A stretch of 44,138 bases of DNA from Opitutales bacterium. GTDB lineage: Bacteria > Verrucomicrobiota > Verrucomicrobiia > Opitutales > UBA953. The notes beneath the pieces were generated by a model that was not told where the DNA came from, did no database searches, and saw nothing but the letters and a program-made list of their open reading frames with translations. Positions 16,513 through 25,863 of this stretch are shown here, piece after piece. The translations under genes and the position numbers were made by a program. How positions within the stretch are numbered: the first letter of the stretch is position 1; every line of letters begins with the position of its first letter. The stretch covers positions 1-44,138 of the forward strand of contig JAFYWY010000094.1 in the NCBI GenBank assembly GCA_017546455.1, written 5' to 3'.

Positions 16513-17892
16513 ATGTACACGTTCTCTTTGAAAAACAATCTCTGTCTCGCGCTGGCCGTGGCGAGCCTCTTCGCCGGAACGGCCTGTTCGACGGTCGATG
16601 AGGCGCGGGAAGCCCAAAAATCCGCCAACCGCCTGCGCGGCGAACGCACCGTCTCTTTCGCCGAGTACGGTTTCCCGGCGGGGATTGCACTCTCTCTCAG
16701 CGATTTTGAAGCGATCGCCCTGGATGCCAATCCGAAAGTGTTTCAGGCGCGCCAGTCCGTCATTGCCGCCGAACTTGCCATCGCGGATATCCGTTCGGAC
16801 TATCAGCCGAAAGTGGATGCTTCCGCGAGCTATTCCCGCGGAACGCACAATGCTTCCAAGCACGGACAGAGTTTCCACAACACGGGCAAAACCAAGCTCG
16901 GGCTCTCGCTCGAATTGTTGCTTTGGGATTTCGGAAAGACCGATGCCCGTTTCCAAAAAGCGCTGGCGGAATTGCTCGCCGCGGAGAAGGCGCTGCTCTC
17001 GGCGGAGAATCTCGTTCGCTACAATGTCCGTAAGGCGTATTTCGAGCTTCGCCGCAGCGTCGAGCTCAACATCGTCGCCGAGCAATCCGTCGAACAGTAC
17101 AAAAAGCACCTCGAGCAGATGCTCGCTAAGCGGGAAGCCAACAAGGGAACGAAATACGACTGTACGAAAGCGGAAGTGGACTATAACAATGCCGTTCTCG
17201 AAAGCATTAATACGCAAAATCGTATCCGCACCGCCCGTGCCCAGTTGAACTTGGCGCTCGGCTTGGCGGAGTCGCCGAATTACGAAGTCGGCGGAAACGT
17301 CATGGGGACCTTTGCAGCCGATGTTGATGCGCTTATGGCCGTTGCGCGGGAACGCGAGCCGGGACTCGCCGAGCTGATTGCCCGCGAAAAGGCCGCCTCT
17401 GCCTACGTGGATAAAACCATTGCCGATTTGTACCCCTCGCTGGGCCTGAATTTTTCCGCGTCGCTTGAAGGCGACGAGCTGGACATGCCGACGGTTTGGA
17501 ATCTCATCGGCGCGGCGAGCCTCACGCAAAATGTTTTCAACGGCGGAAAGAATCGCCGGGCTATCGAAAACGCCGTGGCGCAACTGCGCATCGCCCGTAG
17601 CCGTGTTTCCGCCTACGAGCAGGATCTCTACGCGAAAATTTGTACGGCGGCGCTCAATTTGACGCGCGCCCAAAAGCAGCACGAAGTCGCGTTGCTTTCC
17701 GAGCGCGCCGCAAAGGAAAATTTCGATATCGTGACGGAGCAGTTCCGCGTCGGAAAGGCCTCGGCGCTCGACCGTACGGACGCGCAGGTGTCGCTCACCG
17801 AAGCTCGTGCTGCTGCTGTTACCGCAGAGTACGACCACCGCGAAGCCATCGCCGCCATCGCCTACCTTATCGCGATGGATCCGGAAAGCTAA
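16513..17892 (+). CDS. TolC-family outer membrane efflux protein
   Basis: The protein has 459 residues. The ATG follows the pump stop codon directly (TAAATG), and GAGGAGG within the pump's last codons supplies one of the few clear Shine-Dalgarno sequences in the window. The N-terminus is a signal sequence ending at FAGTACS. The cysteine could be lipidated as in OprM/CusC-type factors, although the lipobox is poor. Two repeats of long helices follow, each with typical OEP features: SRGTHNAS-type strand sequence, long helices around RKAYFELRRSVELN, and YPSLGLNFSAS and DLYAKICTAALNL in the second half. It forms the trimeric channel that completes the pump encoded upstream. Confidence 0.9.
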   Translation: MYTFSLKNNLCLALAVASLFAGTACSTVDEAREAQKSANRLRGERTVSFAEYGFPAGIALSLSDFEAIALDANPKVFQARQSVIAAELAIADIRSDYQPKVDASASYSRGTHNASKHGQSFHNTGKTKLGLSLELLLWDFGKTDARFQKALAELLAAEKALLSAENLVRYNVRKAYFELRRSVELNIVAEQSVEQYKKHLEQMLAKREANKGTKYDCTKAEVDYNNAVLESINTQNRIRTARAQLNLALGLAESPNYEVGGNVMGTFAADVDALMAVAREREPGLAELIAREKAASAYVDKTIADLYPSLGLNFSASLEGDELDMPTVWNLIGAASLTQNVFNGGKNRRAIENAVAQLRIARSRVSAYEQDLYAKICTAALNLTRAQKQHEVALLSERAAKENFDIVTEQFRVGKASALDRTDAQVSLTEARAAAVTAEYDHREAIAAIAYLIAMDPES

Positions 17893-17917
17893 TTCCCGGA
17901 AACCGCCTGCCGCCAAT

Positions 17918-17961
17918 AAAAAATCGGAGCTCCCCTTTGAAACGGGAACTCCGATTTTTTT
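17918..17961. terminator. Strong terminator between the efflux and glycan operons
   Basis: AAAAAATCGGAGCTCCC and GGGAACTCCGATTTTTTT form a long stem with a nine-base loop. A and T runs on either side allow termination of the efflux operon (plus) and the glycan operon (minus), which converge here. Confidence 0.85.
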
Positions 17962-18003
17962 CTACACCACTCTCGCGAGCAGATGTATTGTCGGCCAAGC
18001 TTT

Positions 18004-20271
18004 TTATTTGTATCTCGGATCGAGGTTCAGATGGCGGGCCCGAAAATCTTTCCGGGCTTGGGCATTGGGGAAAAACAGCATGGCAAGCAGCCGGATGAGG
18101 ATTTTCTTTAGAGGAGAATCTTTCTTCCTTTGGGCCAGAACAGTTTTTAACACACGGATTCGTAGAATTTTTATGCGAATCGAATTTGGCGCGTAAGATT
18201 CTTCGAAAAAGAAAGATTTGATACGCTTCCTCCAGGATTCATGGAGCTCCGCAATATCTAAAATGTAGTCCCACTCGTGAGGCGCAATTTCCGGAGGACG
18301 CTCCGAGAATTCTTCCAAGAGTGTCCGAAAATATTTTCTTAGGGTTTTTCGAACCTTTGCTTGTACGTCTCCCGTGAATCTTTCGACATTCCATTGGCCG
18401 GTTGCCTTGATTTTTTTTAGAATCAGAGCAGTGTGTCTGCGGTCAAGTATTGCGTGTTGTTTACAGTATTTGATGATTTCATCAAATTCGCCGAAAACAG
18501 CAAACGCCTTCGATGCTCCGGCGTTAATGGAGGAGTTCGGATTGCTTTGGCGGTAAGAGACAAACGGCTTGGGGATAAAGGCCATTTTTCCGGCGCAGAA
18601 ATAGCTTTTTATGACGAAGCCGGTGTCTTGGAACGATGCTCCGGGCGTTTCGCAGCAGCGAATGTTGTTTTGGCGCAACCATGCAAGATTGTAAATAGCT
18701 GCCCAAATCCCGGAAGCGTCGGCAATCATCACGGGGTTTTCCTTAGGAGCGAAGACGGTAATGTCTGTTGTTCCGGGAATTAATTGCCAGCGTTCTCGCC
18801 TCGTTTCTTCTGAATTTTGTTCCCAAAACAGTTCCCAATCCGATTTTACAAGCGGGACATTATGGGTTTTGGCAGTGCCGTAAAGACATTCAAACATGTC
18901 CTGAGCGACGTAGTCGTCCGGTTCTGCAATCGCAAGGTATTCGCCGCAGGCGGCATCAATTCCGACGTTTACGGTATGTCCGTACCCGGAGTTGGCTTTT
19001 CTGATGATTTTGATGCGGGAATCGCGATCGGCGTATTCTTTGAGGATCTCAGGTGTTTTGTCCGTTGATCCGTCATCGACACATATGATTTCGATATCGC
19101 GAAGTGTTTGGGCGCAAAGCGCGTCCAACGATTGGCGTAAATAGGCCTCGGTGTTGTAAATCGGAACGACGATTGAGACTTTCGGCTTTCCCGTATTTTC
19201 AGAGGATTCCGGACAGGAGAAAACGATATCAGATTCAGGAATTTTACGCTTCATAACACGAATACCGCAGAAAAAAGAACGACTGACGCCTTTGCAATTT
19301 TTTGTATGCCAAATTTTGTAGCTCAGGGGAACTTTTGAGTTGTTTGTGATTCGATCCAAGATTTCCCAAGCCCAGTTTTCCCGTGAGGGTAAAGAGGCCC
19401 GGTATTTTTTCCAATTTGCGGCCTTAAGTACTTTATAGGTTTCCTCTGCTGCACCGGCTTCATTTGATCTGGCGCTTAGCCCATAGTGGCCGGCAAGCAA
19501 AAGGAAGAAAGGACAGGCGTATTCGGAGAGTAATTTGCGCTCTGTCAGCTCTTTAAGAATGTTCATGCAGACTTTTACTGCGTCAAGCGAGTGGGCGTTA
19601 TTCCCGCCCATCGTTTCTTTCATGATGCCGCTTCCGTGGCGGACGTAATGGTACAGATTTTCCGTTATGCAGAAAATGGATTTTGCCCTGAGCGCTAATC
19701 GCCAGAAGAATTCGCAGTCTTCAAAATTTAAACCATTCGGGAAGCTTAGCGGCGGCTCGCAAAGGATGAGGCTGCGTCTGAAAATTTTATTACAAGCACT
19801 AACGTCTATTTTTTCGAGTAATGAGGCGTCGGGTAAAAGCTTTCCGCAGAATTTCATGTCGTAATACGCCTGGTCGACATCGGGGCCTTGAGACATGAAC
19901 TCACATTGTATGCCGCAGGCAGCAATGTCTGCATCGTTGTTTTGGGCCGCGGAATAAAGCTTTTCGTACATTTGGGCATCCACCCAGTCGTCGGAATCAA
20001 CAAAGCCGATGTACTCGCCTCGGGCAAGGTTGAGACCGGCATTTCGAGCAGATGAGAGCCCTCCGTTATTTTGGTGTACGGCGACTACTCGCGAATCTCT
20101 CGCCGCATACTCGTCTATAATCTGCGGGCACCCGTCGGGCGAGCCGTCATCGACGAGAATAATTTCAATGTCGCGTAGACTTTGCGCGAGAATGGAATCT
20201 ACGCATTGGCGCAGATACTTTTCGACCTTGTAGATCGGAACGATGACGGAAAGTTTAGGTTCTCTTCTCAT
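18004..20271 (-). CDS. Tandem two-domain GT2 glycosyltransferase
   Basis: The protein has 755 residues and two family GT2 (GT-A fold) domains. Domain 1 starts at LSVIVPIYKVEKYLRQC (about 7) with DDGSPDG and the metal-binding DSDD at 92-95. Domain 2 starts at VSIVVPIYNTEAYLRQS (about 365) with DDGSTDK and EPDD at 450-453. Domain 2 is clearly related to the single-domain enzyme at 22381-23415, sharing SGYG-TVN-GI, EPDD, the PGASxQD segment and YRQxNPN. The C-terminal ~100 residues are basic and helical. Such tandem enzymes build surface polysaccharides at the cytoplasmic face of the membrane. The nearby UDP-Gal mutase suggests a galactofuranose donor for one domain (inference). This is the last gene of a four-gene operon, ending at a shared terminator. 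Confidence 0.85.
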   Translation of the reverse strand: MRREPKLSVIVPIYKVEKYLRQCVDSILAQSLRDIEIILVDDGSPDGCPQIIDEYAARDSRVVAVHQNNGGLSSARNAGLNLARGEYIGFVDSDDWVDAQMYEKLYSAAQNNDADIAACGIQCEFMSQGPDVDQAYYDMKFCGKLLPDASLLEKIDVSACNKIFRRSLILCEPPLSFPNGLNFEDCEFFWRLALRAKSIFCITENLYHYVRHGSGIMKETMGGNNAHSLDAVKVCMNILKELTERKLLSEYACPFFLLLAGHYGLSARSNEAGAAEETYKVLKAANWKKYRASLPSRENWAWEILDRITNNSKVPLSYKIWHTKNCKGVSRSFFCGIRVMKRKIPESDIVFSCPESSENTGKPKVSIVVPIYNTEAYLRQSLDALCAQTLRDIEIICVDDGSTDKTPEILKEYADRDSRIKIIRKANSGYGHTVNVGIDAACGEYLAIAEPDDYVAQDMFECLYGTAKTHNVPLVKSDWELFWEQNSEETRRERWQLIPGTTDITVFAPKENPVMIADASGIWAAIYNLAWLRQNNIRCCETPGASFQDTGFVIKSYFCAGKMAFIPKPFVSYRQSNPNSSINAGASKAFAVFGEFDEIIKYCKQHAILDRRHTALILKKIKATGQWNVERFTGDVQAKVRKTLRKYFRTLLEEFSERPPEIAPHEWDYILDIAELHESWRKRIKSFFFEESYAPNSIRIKILRIRVLKTVLAQRKKDSPLKKILIRLLAMLFFPNAQARKDFRARHLNLDPRYK

Positions 20272-20289
20272 CTATAGCTTGATGTTGGT

Positions 20290-21213
20290 TTAAATCTTAG
20301 AATTGTGTTGTTCGGCTTCAATTTTTCTTTTTCGTGTAAGAGCGTTGAGCGTTTCCGGATCTCGGAGGCAGTTTCGCTTGATGACCTTTGCAGGAAATCC
20401 TCCTATGATGGTGTACTCTTCCTCGAACGCTTTTGTAACAACGGCCGCAGCTGCAATAATTGAGTTGGCCGGAATTCGGGCATTTTTCTGAAGTCGGACG
20501 GCTTGGCCAATCCATGTGTGATCTCCTACTGTGATTGGTCCACTAACTTCATTTAAAATTTTAGTAGGATTATTTTTATCTAAAATTGCATGTCCGTCGC
20601 TTCCCCAAATATGGATGCAATTTGAGCAGTTTACGTCGTCTCCGATAATGCAGCCGGAAGTCTCATCCAAAATAATTTCTCCGCCCCAGATGCGACTACC
20701 TTTCCCAAATCGGAGGACTTGCCGTTCTCCGGCGGCACAACGGACATACATTCCGACAAAGGTGGATTTTTCGCCGATTTCAATTTGAACTCCATTGTTC
20801 TTGGAGTTTGCCGCGGGGACGCCAATTTGAATGGAGACGCGCTCAATTGTACATGGCTTGTGAATGCGAATTTCGTTGTTGTCTCCGCATATTGCAATAT
20901 CGAGCCCCGGAATTCGCTCGTTTCTTCCGAGCAGGCGTTCTTCCCCATTTTCGATGATAATAATTCGATTGTTCTCTCCTGCTATGAGATAAGAAGGTAC
21001 TTTGGGGACAGGGGCGGAAACCGGTTTTTCGGGGGTACGGGGAGCCAAACACTGTAATTCATTACGGCAACGGGTAAGTTCCGCCCTTAGCTCCTTGATT
21101 TCTTCCCGATAATCATGCATTAGGGCATTTCGAAAAGCGCGGCGGGCTTCACGGTTCCAGATGAACGCAGAAAAAATGCGTGCGGCTAAATGTTGTGAGT
21201 GTGAGTGAGACAT
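20290..21213 (-). CDS. Left-handed beta-helix acyltransferase (hexapeptide repeat)
   Basis: The protein has 307 residues. The first ~75 are helical and charged (EEIKELRAELTRCRNELQCL, a likely coiled coil). A run of hexapeptide-like turns follows from about residue 95. The C-terminal part has the acetyltransferase signature: ITVGDHTWIGQAVRLQ, ARIPANSIIAAAAVVTKAF and YTIIGGFPAKVIKRN. Enzymes of this type transfer acetyl or other acyl groups to sugars. An IWGSDGHAILD segment with a histidine is a candidate for the catalytic base. Its place in a glycan operon suggests modification of a surface sugar. It is 18 bases from the next gene and 28 from the previous one. Confidence 0.8.
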   Translation of the reverse strand: MSHSHSQHLAARIFSAFIWNREARRAFRNALMHDYREEIKELRAELTRCRNELQCLAPRTPEKPVSAPVPKVPSYLIAGENNRIIIIENGEERLLGRNERIPGLDIAICGDNNEIRIHKPCTIERVSIQIGVPAANSKNNGVQIEIGEKSTFVGMYVRCAAGERQVLRFGKGSRIWGGEIILDETSGCIIGDDVNCSNCIHIWGSDGHAILDKNNPTKILNEVSGPITVGDHTWIGQAVRLQKNARIPANSIIAAAAVVTKAFEEEYTIIGGFPAKVIKRNCLRDPETLNALTRKRKIEAEQHNSKI

Positions 21214-21241
21214 AGAGTTAGAGTGGGGCTTGATTGGTTGC

Positions 21242-22360
21242 TTAGGCAGATTTGCCTTCTGTCAACGCCAGTGCGCGTGCAACAGCTTTGTCCATATCGT
21301 AGTACTTGTAATCGCCGAGGCGCCCGAGAAAATGAACGTTGGGAAACTTCTTTTGTGCTTCGTCCCGGTATCGATTGTATAATTCTGCGTTTTGCGGGTG
21401 GGAAATCGGATAGCAACGTTCATTTTGGCCAAGTTCGAATGCCGAGGAGTATTCGAAAGAGATGACCGTTTTATCTGATTTGTCGTTGAGGAAGTGCTTG
21501 TATTCTCCGATGCGTGTGAAATCGTAATTGCAAGGATAGTTGACGCAGGCGACAGGTTGGAAAAATTCCTGTGCGTATTCGACGAAATCGAAGCGGACGC
21601 TACGGTAGGGGAGAATTCCGAAAGAATAATCGAAAAATTCGTCAATAGACCCTGTTGAATAAATCGGCATCTCGGGAGGAATCGTGTCGCGAATAGCAGA
21701 GAATGGCGTGTTGAGCTTTAACTCGATATTCGGATGATCGAGCATTTTTTGAATCATTGCCGTGTATCCTTCACGCGGAATCGCCTGGTATTTGTCGTGG
21801 AAATAGCGGTCGTCGCGGCTGACAAAAATAGGTACGCGTGCGGTTACTGCCGGATCAAGCTCTTCAGGCTTCATGCCCCATTGCTTCAGTGTGTAATGAA
21901 GGAACACTTTTTCGTAGACGTAGTCTCCGAGTAATTTCAGGTCGGGATCGGATTTTTGGCGCAACTCGAGAATGGTTGTTCGGGCTCCGAATCCGAATTC
22001 GTCAACAAGCTTTTCTTCCAGTCGCGTTGCCATTGTCGGAGGAAAGACTTGTCGGATTGAATTGAGATTAAATGGGATGGGAATCAGCGCTCCGTCGATT
22101 TGAGCCAGAACTTTGTGCGTGTAGGGATGCCATTGAGTGAAACGTGAGAGGTAGTCCCAAACCGTTTTGTCATTGGTGTGAAAGATATGCGTTCCGTATT
22201 GGTGGACGCAAATGCCGTTTGGGTCTCGGAAGTCGTAGCAGTTGCCGCCGACATGAGATTTTGCGTCGATTACGAGAACCTTTTTCCCTGAAGACGCAAG
22301 ACGTTCTGCGACCGTTGCGCCGGAAATTCCGGATCCGATTACTAAAAAATCGTATTTCAT
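21242..22360 (-). CDS. glf: UDP-galactopyranose mutase
   Basis: The protein has 372 residues, near the usual 365-390 for bacterial enzymes. This flavoenzyme interconverts UDP-galactopyranose and UDP-galactofuranose, the donor of Galf residues. The FAD-binding motif is GSGISGATVAERLA followed by DAKSHVGGNCYD. YGTHIFHTND, QWGMKPEELDP, RVPIFVSRDDRYF, YSTGSIDEFFDYSFG and GRLGDYKYYDMDKAVA are all family signatures, including the conserved arginines that bind the diphosphate. The product implies that the cell surface polymer contains galactofuranose. Confidence 0.95.
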   Translation of the reverse strand: MKYDFLVIGSGISGATVAERLASSGKKVLVIDAKSHVGGNCYDFRDPNGICVHQYGTHIFHTNDKTVWDYLSRFTQWHPYTHKVLAQIDGALIPIPFNLNSIRQVFPPTMATRLEEKLVDEFGFGARTTILELRQKSDPDLKLLGDYVYEKVFLHYTLKQWGMKPEELDPAVTARVPIFVSRDDRYFHDKYQAIPREGYTAMIQKMLDHPNIELKLNTPFSAIRDTIPPEMPIYSTGSIDEFFDYSFGILPYRSVRFDFVEYAQEFFQPVACVNYPCNYDFTRIGEYKHFLNDKSDKTVISFEYSSAFELGQNERCYPISHPQNAELYNRYRDEAQKKFPNVHFLGRLGDYKYYDMDKAVARALALTEGKSA

Positions 22361-22380
22361 GTCGAATGTATAAGTAGGGA

Positions 22381-23415
22381 TTAGTGTTTAGTTAATAAAT
22401 ATTTCTTTTTTTGACGTAAAGCGTCAAGTAGTGCTCTTAAGCGAAAATAGAAGAGGAAGATTTTGGGCGAATTCAGCAGGAGCGGGAGGCGTCTGCCCAG
22501 CCGCTGAAACAATTCTTTCGGAAGCTCTCCCCGGATTTGTGCTTCAAGAAATTCACGTCGAAATAGTTCAAAAAAGTCTTTTTGTTGCTTTCGTGGCGTG
22601 CGTTGAAGGTTCGCAAAATATGCTTTGTAATGGAAAAGCCATTTATCGTAGGCAAAGGATTTCTGAAGCTCCGGCTTCTTCTCAAGCCAGCGTTCGATTT
22701 CGTGGATTTCGTCTGTAATGCAAAATACCTTCGTCTTTGATTTCATCGACGCATTGGGATTGTCCTGCCGATAATCGACTATAGCCTCGTTTAGCAGAAT
22801 CACGTTATCGGCGCTTGCGAATACCTTGAATGAGAACGCATTGTCTTGGTAAGATGCGCCCGGAGATTCAAGGAAACGGATATTGTTTTTGGTAAGAAAA
22901 GATTTGCGATAAAGGGCTGACCAAACAGAGAGCGGGAGGGCAAAGAGGTTGCCGCAAGTTCGAGCATTAACAGGGCGTTCTAAGGGACACGACCGTAGTG
23001 CATTTGCCCGTCTGCTTCCTTTGCTCCAGTAGAAATTGTAGTCTCCTTTGGCGACGTCAGCATTGTGTTTTCGTGCGCTTTCGAGAAGGTGTGCATAAAC
23101 ACCGGAGGTGCAGAGCTTGTCATCCGGCTCAAGGATTGTGACATACTCGCTACTTGCTAAGTTTATTCCCTGATTTACCGTTGCTCCGTAACCGGTGTTT
23201 TGGGATTTGGGAACGATAACAATTCGTGCGTCCTTTCGGGCGTATTCCTGCAGGATTTCGAGCGAGCGGTCTGTGGAGCCGTCGTCGACGCAGATGACTT
23301 CGATGGCGTTTAGCGATTGCGCTAAAACGCTGTCGAGGCAGGCCGGCAAAAACGATTCCGCGTTGTAAACGGGAATGATGACGGAGACGGCGGGTTGGTT
23401 GGCGGGAATTTCCAT
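22381..23415 (-). CDS. GT2 glycosyltransferase
   Basis: The protein has 344 residues from the ATG at 23415, preferred over one 21 bases upstream because GAGG lies at a suitable distance. The GT-A domain begins VSVIIPVYNAESFL and carries CVDDGSTDRSLEIL and EPDD (96-99). TGYGATVNQGIN, PGASYQDNAF and YRQDNPNASM place it close to domain 2 of the 755-residue enzyme at the other end of the operon. The C-terminal ~100 residues are basic. It is probably an early step or a second linkage in the same polymer. It is the first gene of the operon, divergent from dprA. Confidence 0.85.
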   Translation of the reverse strand: MEIPANQPAVSVIIPVYNAESFLPACLDSVLAQSLNAIEVICVDDGSTDRSLEILQEYARKDARIVIVPKSQNTGYGATVNQGINLASSEYVTILEPDDKLCTSGVYAHLLESARKHNADVAKGDYNFYWSKGSRRANALRSCPLERPVNARTCGNLFALPLSVWSALYRKSFLTKNNIRFLESPGASYQDNAFSFKVFASADNVILLNEAIVDYRQDNPNASMKSKTKVFCITDEIHEIERWLEKKPELQKSFAYDKWLFHYKAYFANLQRTPRKQQKDFFELFRREFLEAQIRGELPKELFQRLGRRLPLLLNSPKIFLFYFRLRALLDALRQKKKYLLTKH

Positions 23416-23584
23416 GGCTGAGCCTCGCGAAAGCATAGCTCATTGCCGAACTTTCGAGCAAGGAGAATAAGGTGTGTTGCGGCGCTCTTCGGGCGCTTGG
23501 CGGAGATTTCATTTCGCTAAAAATTGATTGCTCGTGAGCGGTCTTCGACTGTACTCTTCTGTCATAGATTGTTGATGTAAGACC

Positions 23585-24724
23585 ATGAAGCTTTCTCCGA
23601 CTCAAGCAGCTCTCGTTCTCAACGCCCTTTCGGGAATCGGTGCCGTTGCCTGCCGCAAACTCTCCGAACATTTCGGCGGAGAGCTTTCCGCAATTTTTGA
23701 GGCTTCTTCCAAGCAACTTGCTGGCGTTCGCGGTCTTAGCGCTCCGCTCGTCGAAAAAATTGCCGATTGGAAGAAGGAGTTCAATCTTGAGCGGGAGGAG
23801 GAGCGCGTGGATAAGTTCGGTTTTGCGTTCATTCCGTTTTTCGATGAGCGTTATCCGGCCTTGCTTCGGGAAATGCCGGATGCACCGATCGGGTTTTATG
23901 TCCACGGCGATGCGTCCGCCTTGCAGACGCGGCGCAGCATTTCGATTGTCGGGACGCGTAAGGCTTCTCCGTACGGAAGTACGATGGCGTACAAAATCGC
24001 GCGCGATCTTGCCGCGGCGCATTGGAATGTCGTCAGCGGATTGGCCCGCGGAATCGACACCGCCGCGCACAATGGTGCGCTGGACGGGAAGGGCGTGACA
24101 GTCGCGGTTCTCGGTTGCGGGCTCGATATTGTTTATCCGCCGGAAAATTTGGAGCTTTATCGTAAGATTGCTTCGAGCGGCGGAGCGATTATCAGCGAAT
24201 TTCGGCTAGGACGCAAAGCGGACAAGCGTTCGTTCCCTAAGCGCAACCGCATTATCGCCGGACTTTCGGCAGGTATGCTTGTGGTCGAATCCGACGAACG
24301 CGGTGGCTCGATGCTTTCCGCCGGCTTTGCTGCCGATTACGGACGTACGGTTTTTGCGCTTCCGGGGCGCGTGGATCAGATTTATTCCCGCGGATGCCAC
24401 AAGCTGATTCGGGAGGGGGCAACGCTGATTACCGGCGCGACGGAGATTGTCGAAGAAATGGAGAGCGTGGCGTCGCAACCGAGCCTTGCTCTTGAATTCG
24501 GGGAGTTGCCGGCGAGTATTCCCGCGGCAAAGCCGGCGGCACCGGTACTTTCCGGGGATTCCGCGAAGGTATTTGCCGTGCTTGAGGCCGGAGACTCGCT
24601 TTCGCCGGACATCATTGCCGAACGCACGCAGCTGCCCGTTTCTGCGGTCCTTTCGACCTTGCTCTTGCTCGAACTTGAGGGGCACGTTATCCGCAAAACC
24701 GACGGCTCCTATGAGCGGAAGTAG
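23585..24724 (+). CDS. dprA: DNA-processing protein DprA
   Basis: The protein has 379 residues. DprA binds incoming single-stranded DNA during natural transformation and loads RecA. Domains in order are an N-terminal helix-hairpin-helix/SAM-like region (LNALSGIGAVACRKLSEHFG), the Rossmann-like DprA core and a C-terminal winged helix from about 310 (DIIAERTQLPVSAVLSTLLL). The core has VGTRKASPYG, SGLARGIDTAAH, VAVLGCGLDIVYPPEN, FPKRNRIIAGLS and VVESDERGGSM. It ends at a terminator (24759-24787). It is the only competence gene visible in the window. Confidence 0.95.
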   Translation: MKLSPTQAALVLNALSGIGAVACRKLSEHFGGELSAIFEASSKQLAGVRGLSAPLVEKIADWKKEFNLEREEERVDKFGFAFIPFFDERYPALLREMPDAPIGFYVHGDASALQTRRSISIVGTRKASPYGSTMAYKIARDLAAAHWNVVSGLARGIDTAAHNGALDGKGVTVAVLGCGLDIVYPPENLELYRKIASSGGAIISEFRLGRKADKRSFPKRNRIIAGLSAGMLVVESDERGGSMLSAGFAADYGRTVFALPGRVDQIYSRGCHKLIREGATLITGATEIVEEMESVASQPSLALEFGELPASIPAAKPAAPVLSGDSAKVFAVLEAGDSLSPDIIAERTQLPVSAVLSTLLLLELEGHVIRKTDGSYERK

Positions 24725-24758
24725 AGCGAAAATTATTCGTTGCTTTGCTTCTTCATAC

Positions 24759-24787
24759 AAAAAGCCCCCGCGAGGCGAGGGCTTTTG
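24759..24787 (+). terminator. Rho-independent terminator of dprA
   Basis: AAAAAGCCC and GGGCTTTT pair around CCGCGAGGCGA, 35 bases after the dprA stop codon. Confidence 0.75.
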
Positions 24788-24886
24788 GACGATTTCGTGG
24801 ATTTAAAATCCGGTTAAAGGAGGGTTAACATCTTCTTTCTTCGGGCTTTTTCATGTTTTCTATACTTGCCGTAATGGGCAAAAGTG

Positions 24887-25792
24887 TCAATCTCGGATTT
24901 GGAACTTGTCTTTAATGTCGTTGTCAAAATCCGGATCATTTTTGACTTCTTCAGCTAAGGCCGGGTCCAAATCCGTGGCTTCATTCAAGATGAGAAGAAT
25001 TTCTTTCTGCAGCGCATTTCGAATCGAATCCCGTATTTCTTTTCTTCTTTTGAGAGAAAGGTAGCATGCGATATTGAATTTGGCGGTTGCGATGGACTCT
25101 TTTACTTCTTGGGTTTGTTTGCCGGCTCTTTGCTCTCTCTCGAAGTTTTTGAGGGTGGAAATAGCGTTGTTTATGTGTTCATCGAAATTTCCCGGGTCCA
25201 ACTCCGACATTTTCCGGTAGAGTCGTCCCAATTTGATGTTAAAAGCGCGAACCGTCCGGTAACTTGATTTCCCTGCTTCCATGCGGGCGATTGCGGAGCT
25301 GATTTGTCCGTAGCTTGGCTTATCGATATTCAATGCGTCGTCGGCAAGAGCAACGAGGTCGACCAAATGGTTCGAAAATTCCTTATATGTTCCGAACATT
25401 GAATCTACTTTGTTTTCCAAGAGTTTTAAGATTCGATGGTCAAGCGAAGGGAGGAGGGATTTGATCATCAGCCCGCTGAAAATCGCAATGCCGGTATAGA
25501 GGACGAGGCTATCCAAGCGGCTTGCATCCAGTTCATATTTGCTAAACATCAGGGCGATGAAAGTTCCGGAGCCGGAACCTGCGATGCCGACCAGGGCATG
25601 CCATCCGAGGTGGTTGTACCAATTTTTCCCCAAGCCGTTGTTGCCCATCAGCCAATCGAATGCCCCGCGTCCTATGCCGCCGAGAATGCCTCCGAGCAAA
25701 AGAACGGATGAAATCATCGAGTATTGGAGGATGACGAAGCATTCGGGTTTTCTTCCTATTTTGCTTATGACTTCACACAAAAAACTAAGCAT
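24887..25792 (-). CDS. Unrecognised membrane protein with TPR-like C-terminus
   Basis: The protein has 301 residues from the ATG at 25792. The frame is open further upstream but would run into the preceding gene, and those codons are basic and featureless. Three hydrophobic segments lie at about 20-42 (SVLLLGGILGGIGRGAF), 62-84 and 96-115. The remainder is helical and polar. Its end, FNIACYLSLKRRKEIR and EATDLDPALAEEVKNDPDFD, resembles the closing helices of TPR proteins. The base composition looks more A+T-rich than that of the exbB-tonB genes before it. It lies 71 bases downstream of the ArsR/methyltransferase gene and may be co-transcribed. I do not recognise the family. Confidence 0.6.
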   Translation of the reverse strand: MLSFLCEVISKIGRKPECFVILQYSMISSVLLLGGILGGIGRGAFDWLMGNNGLGKNWYNHLGWHALVGIAGSGSGTFIALMFSKYELDASRLDSLVLYTGIAIFSGLMIKSLLPSLDHRILKLLENKVDSMFGTYKEFSNHLVDLVALADDALNIDKPSYGQISSAIARMEAGKSSYRTVRAFNIKLGRLYRKMSELDPGNFDEHINNAISTLKNFEREQRAGKQTQEVKESIATAKFNIACYLSLKRRKEIRDSIRNALQKEILLILNEATDLDPALAEEVKNDPDFDNDIKDKFQIRD

Positions 25793-25863
25793 GTCGGATA
25801 AAATGTGTTGCAGAGTTAACTGTCGCAAACAAAATATCCTGCGGTACGCTACTTTGGGTGGTT

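Noticed and set aside
13894-17916. A 1340-codon open frame on the minus strand
   Set aside because: It lies opposite the RND pump and TolC-like genes, which have intact family motifs; the product is low-complexity and Arg/His-rich with no domain.
18004-23415. Glycan operon as a mobile island
   Set aside because: Its composition looks different, but there are no flanking repeats, integrase, transposase or tRNA at the edges, so only possible transfer is noted.
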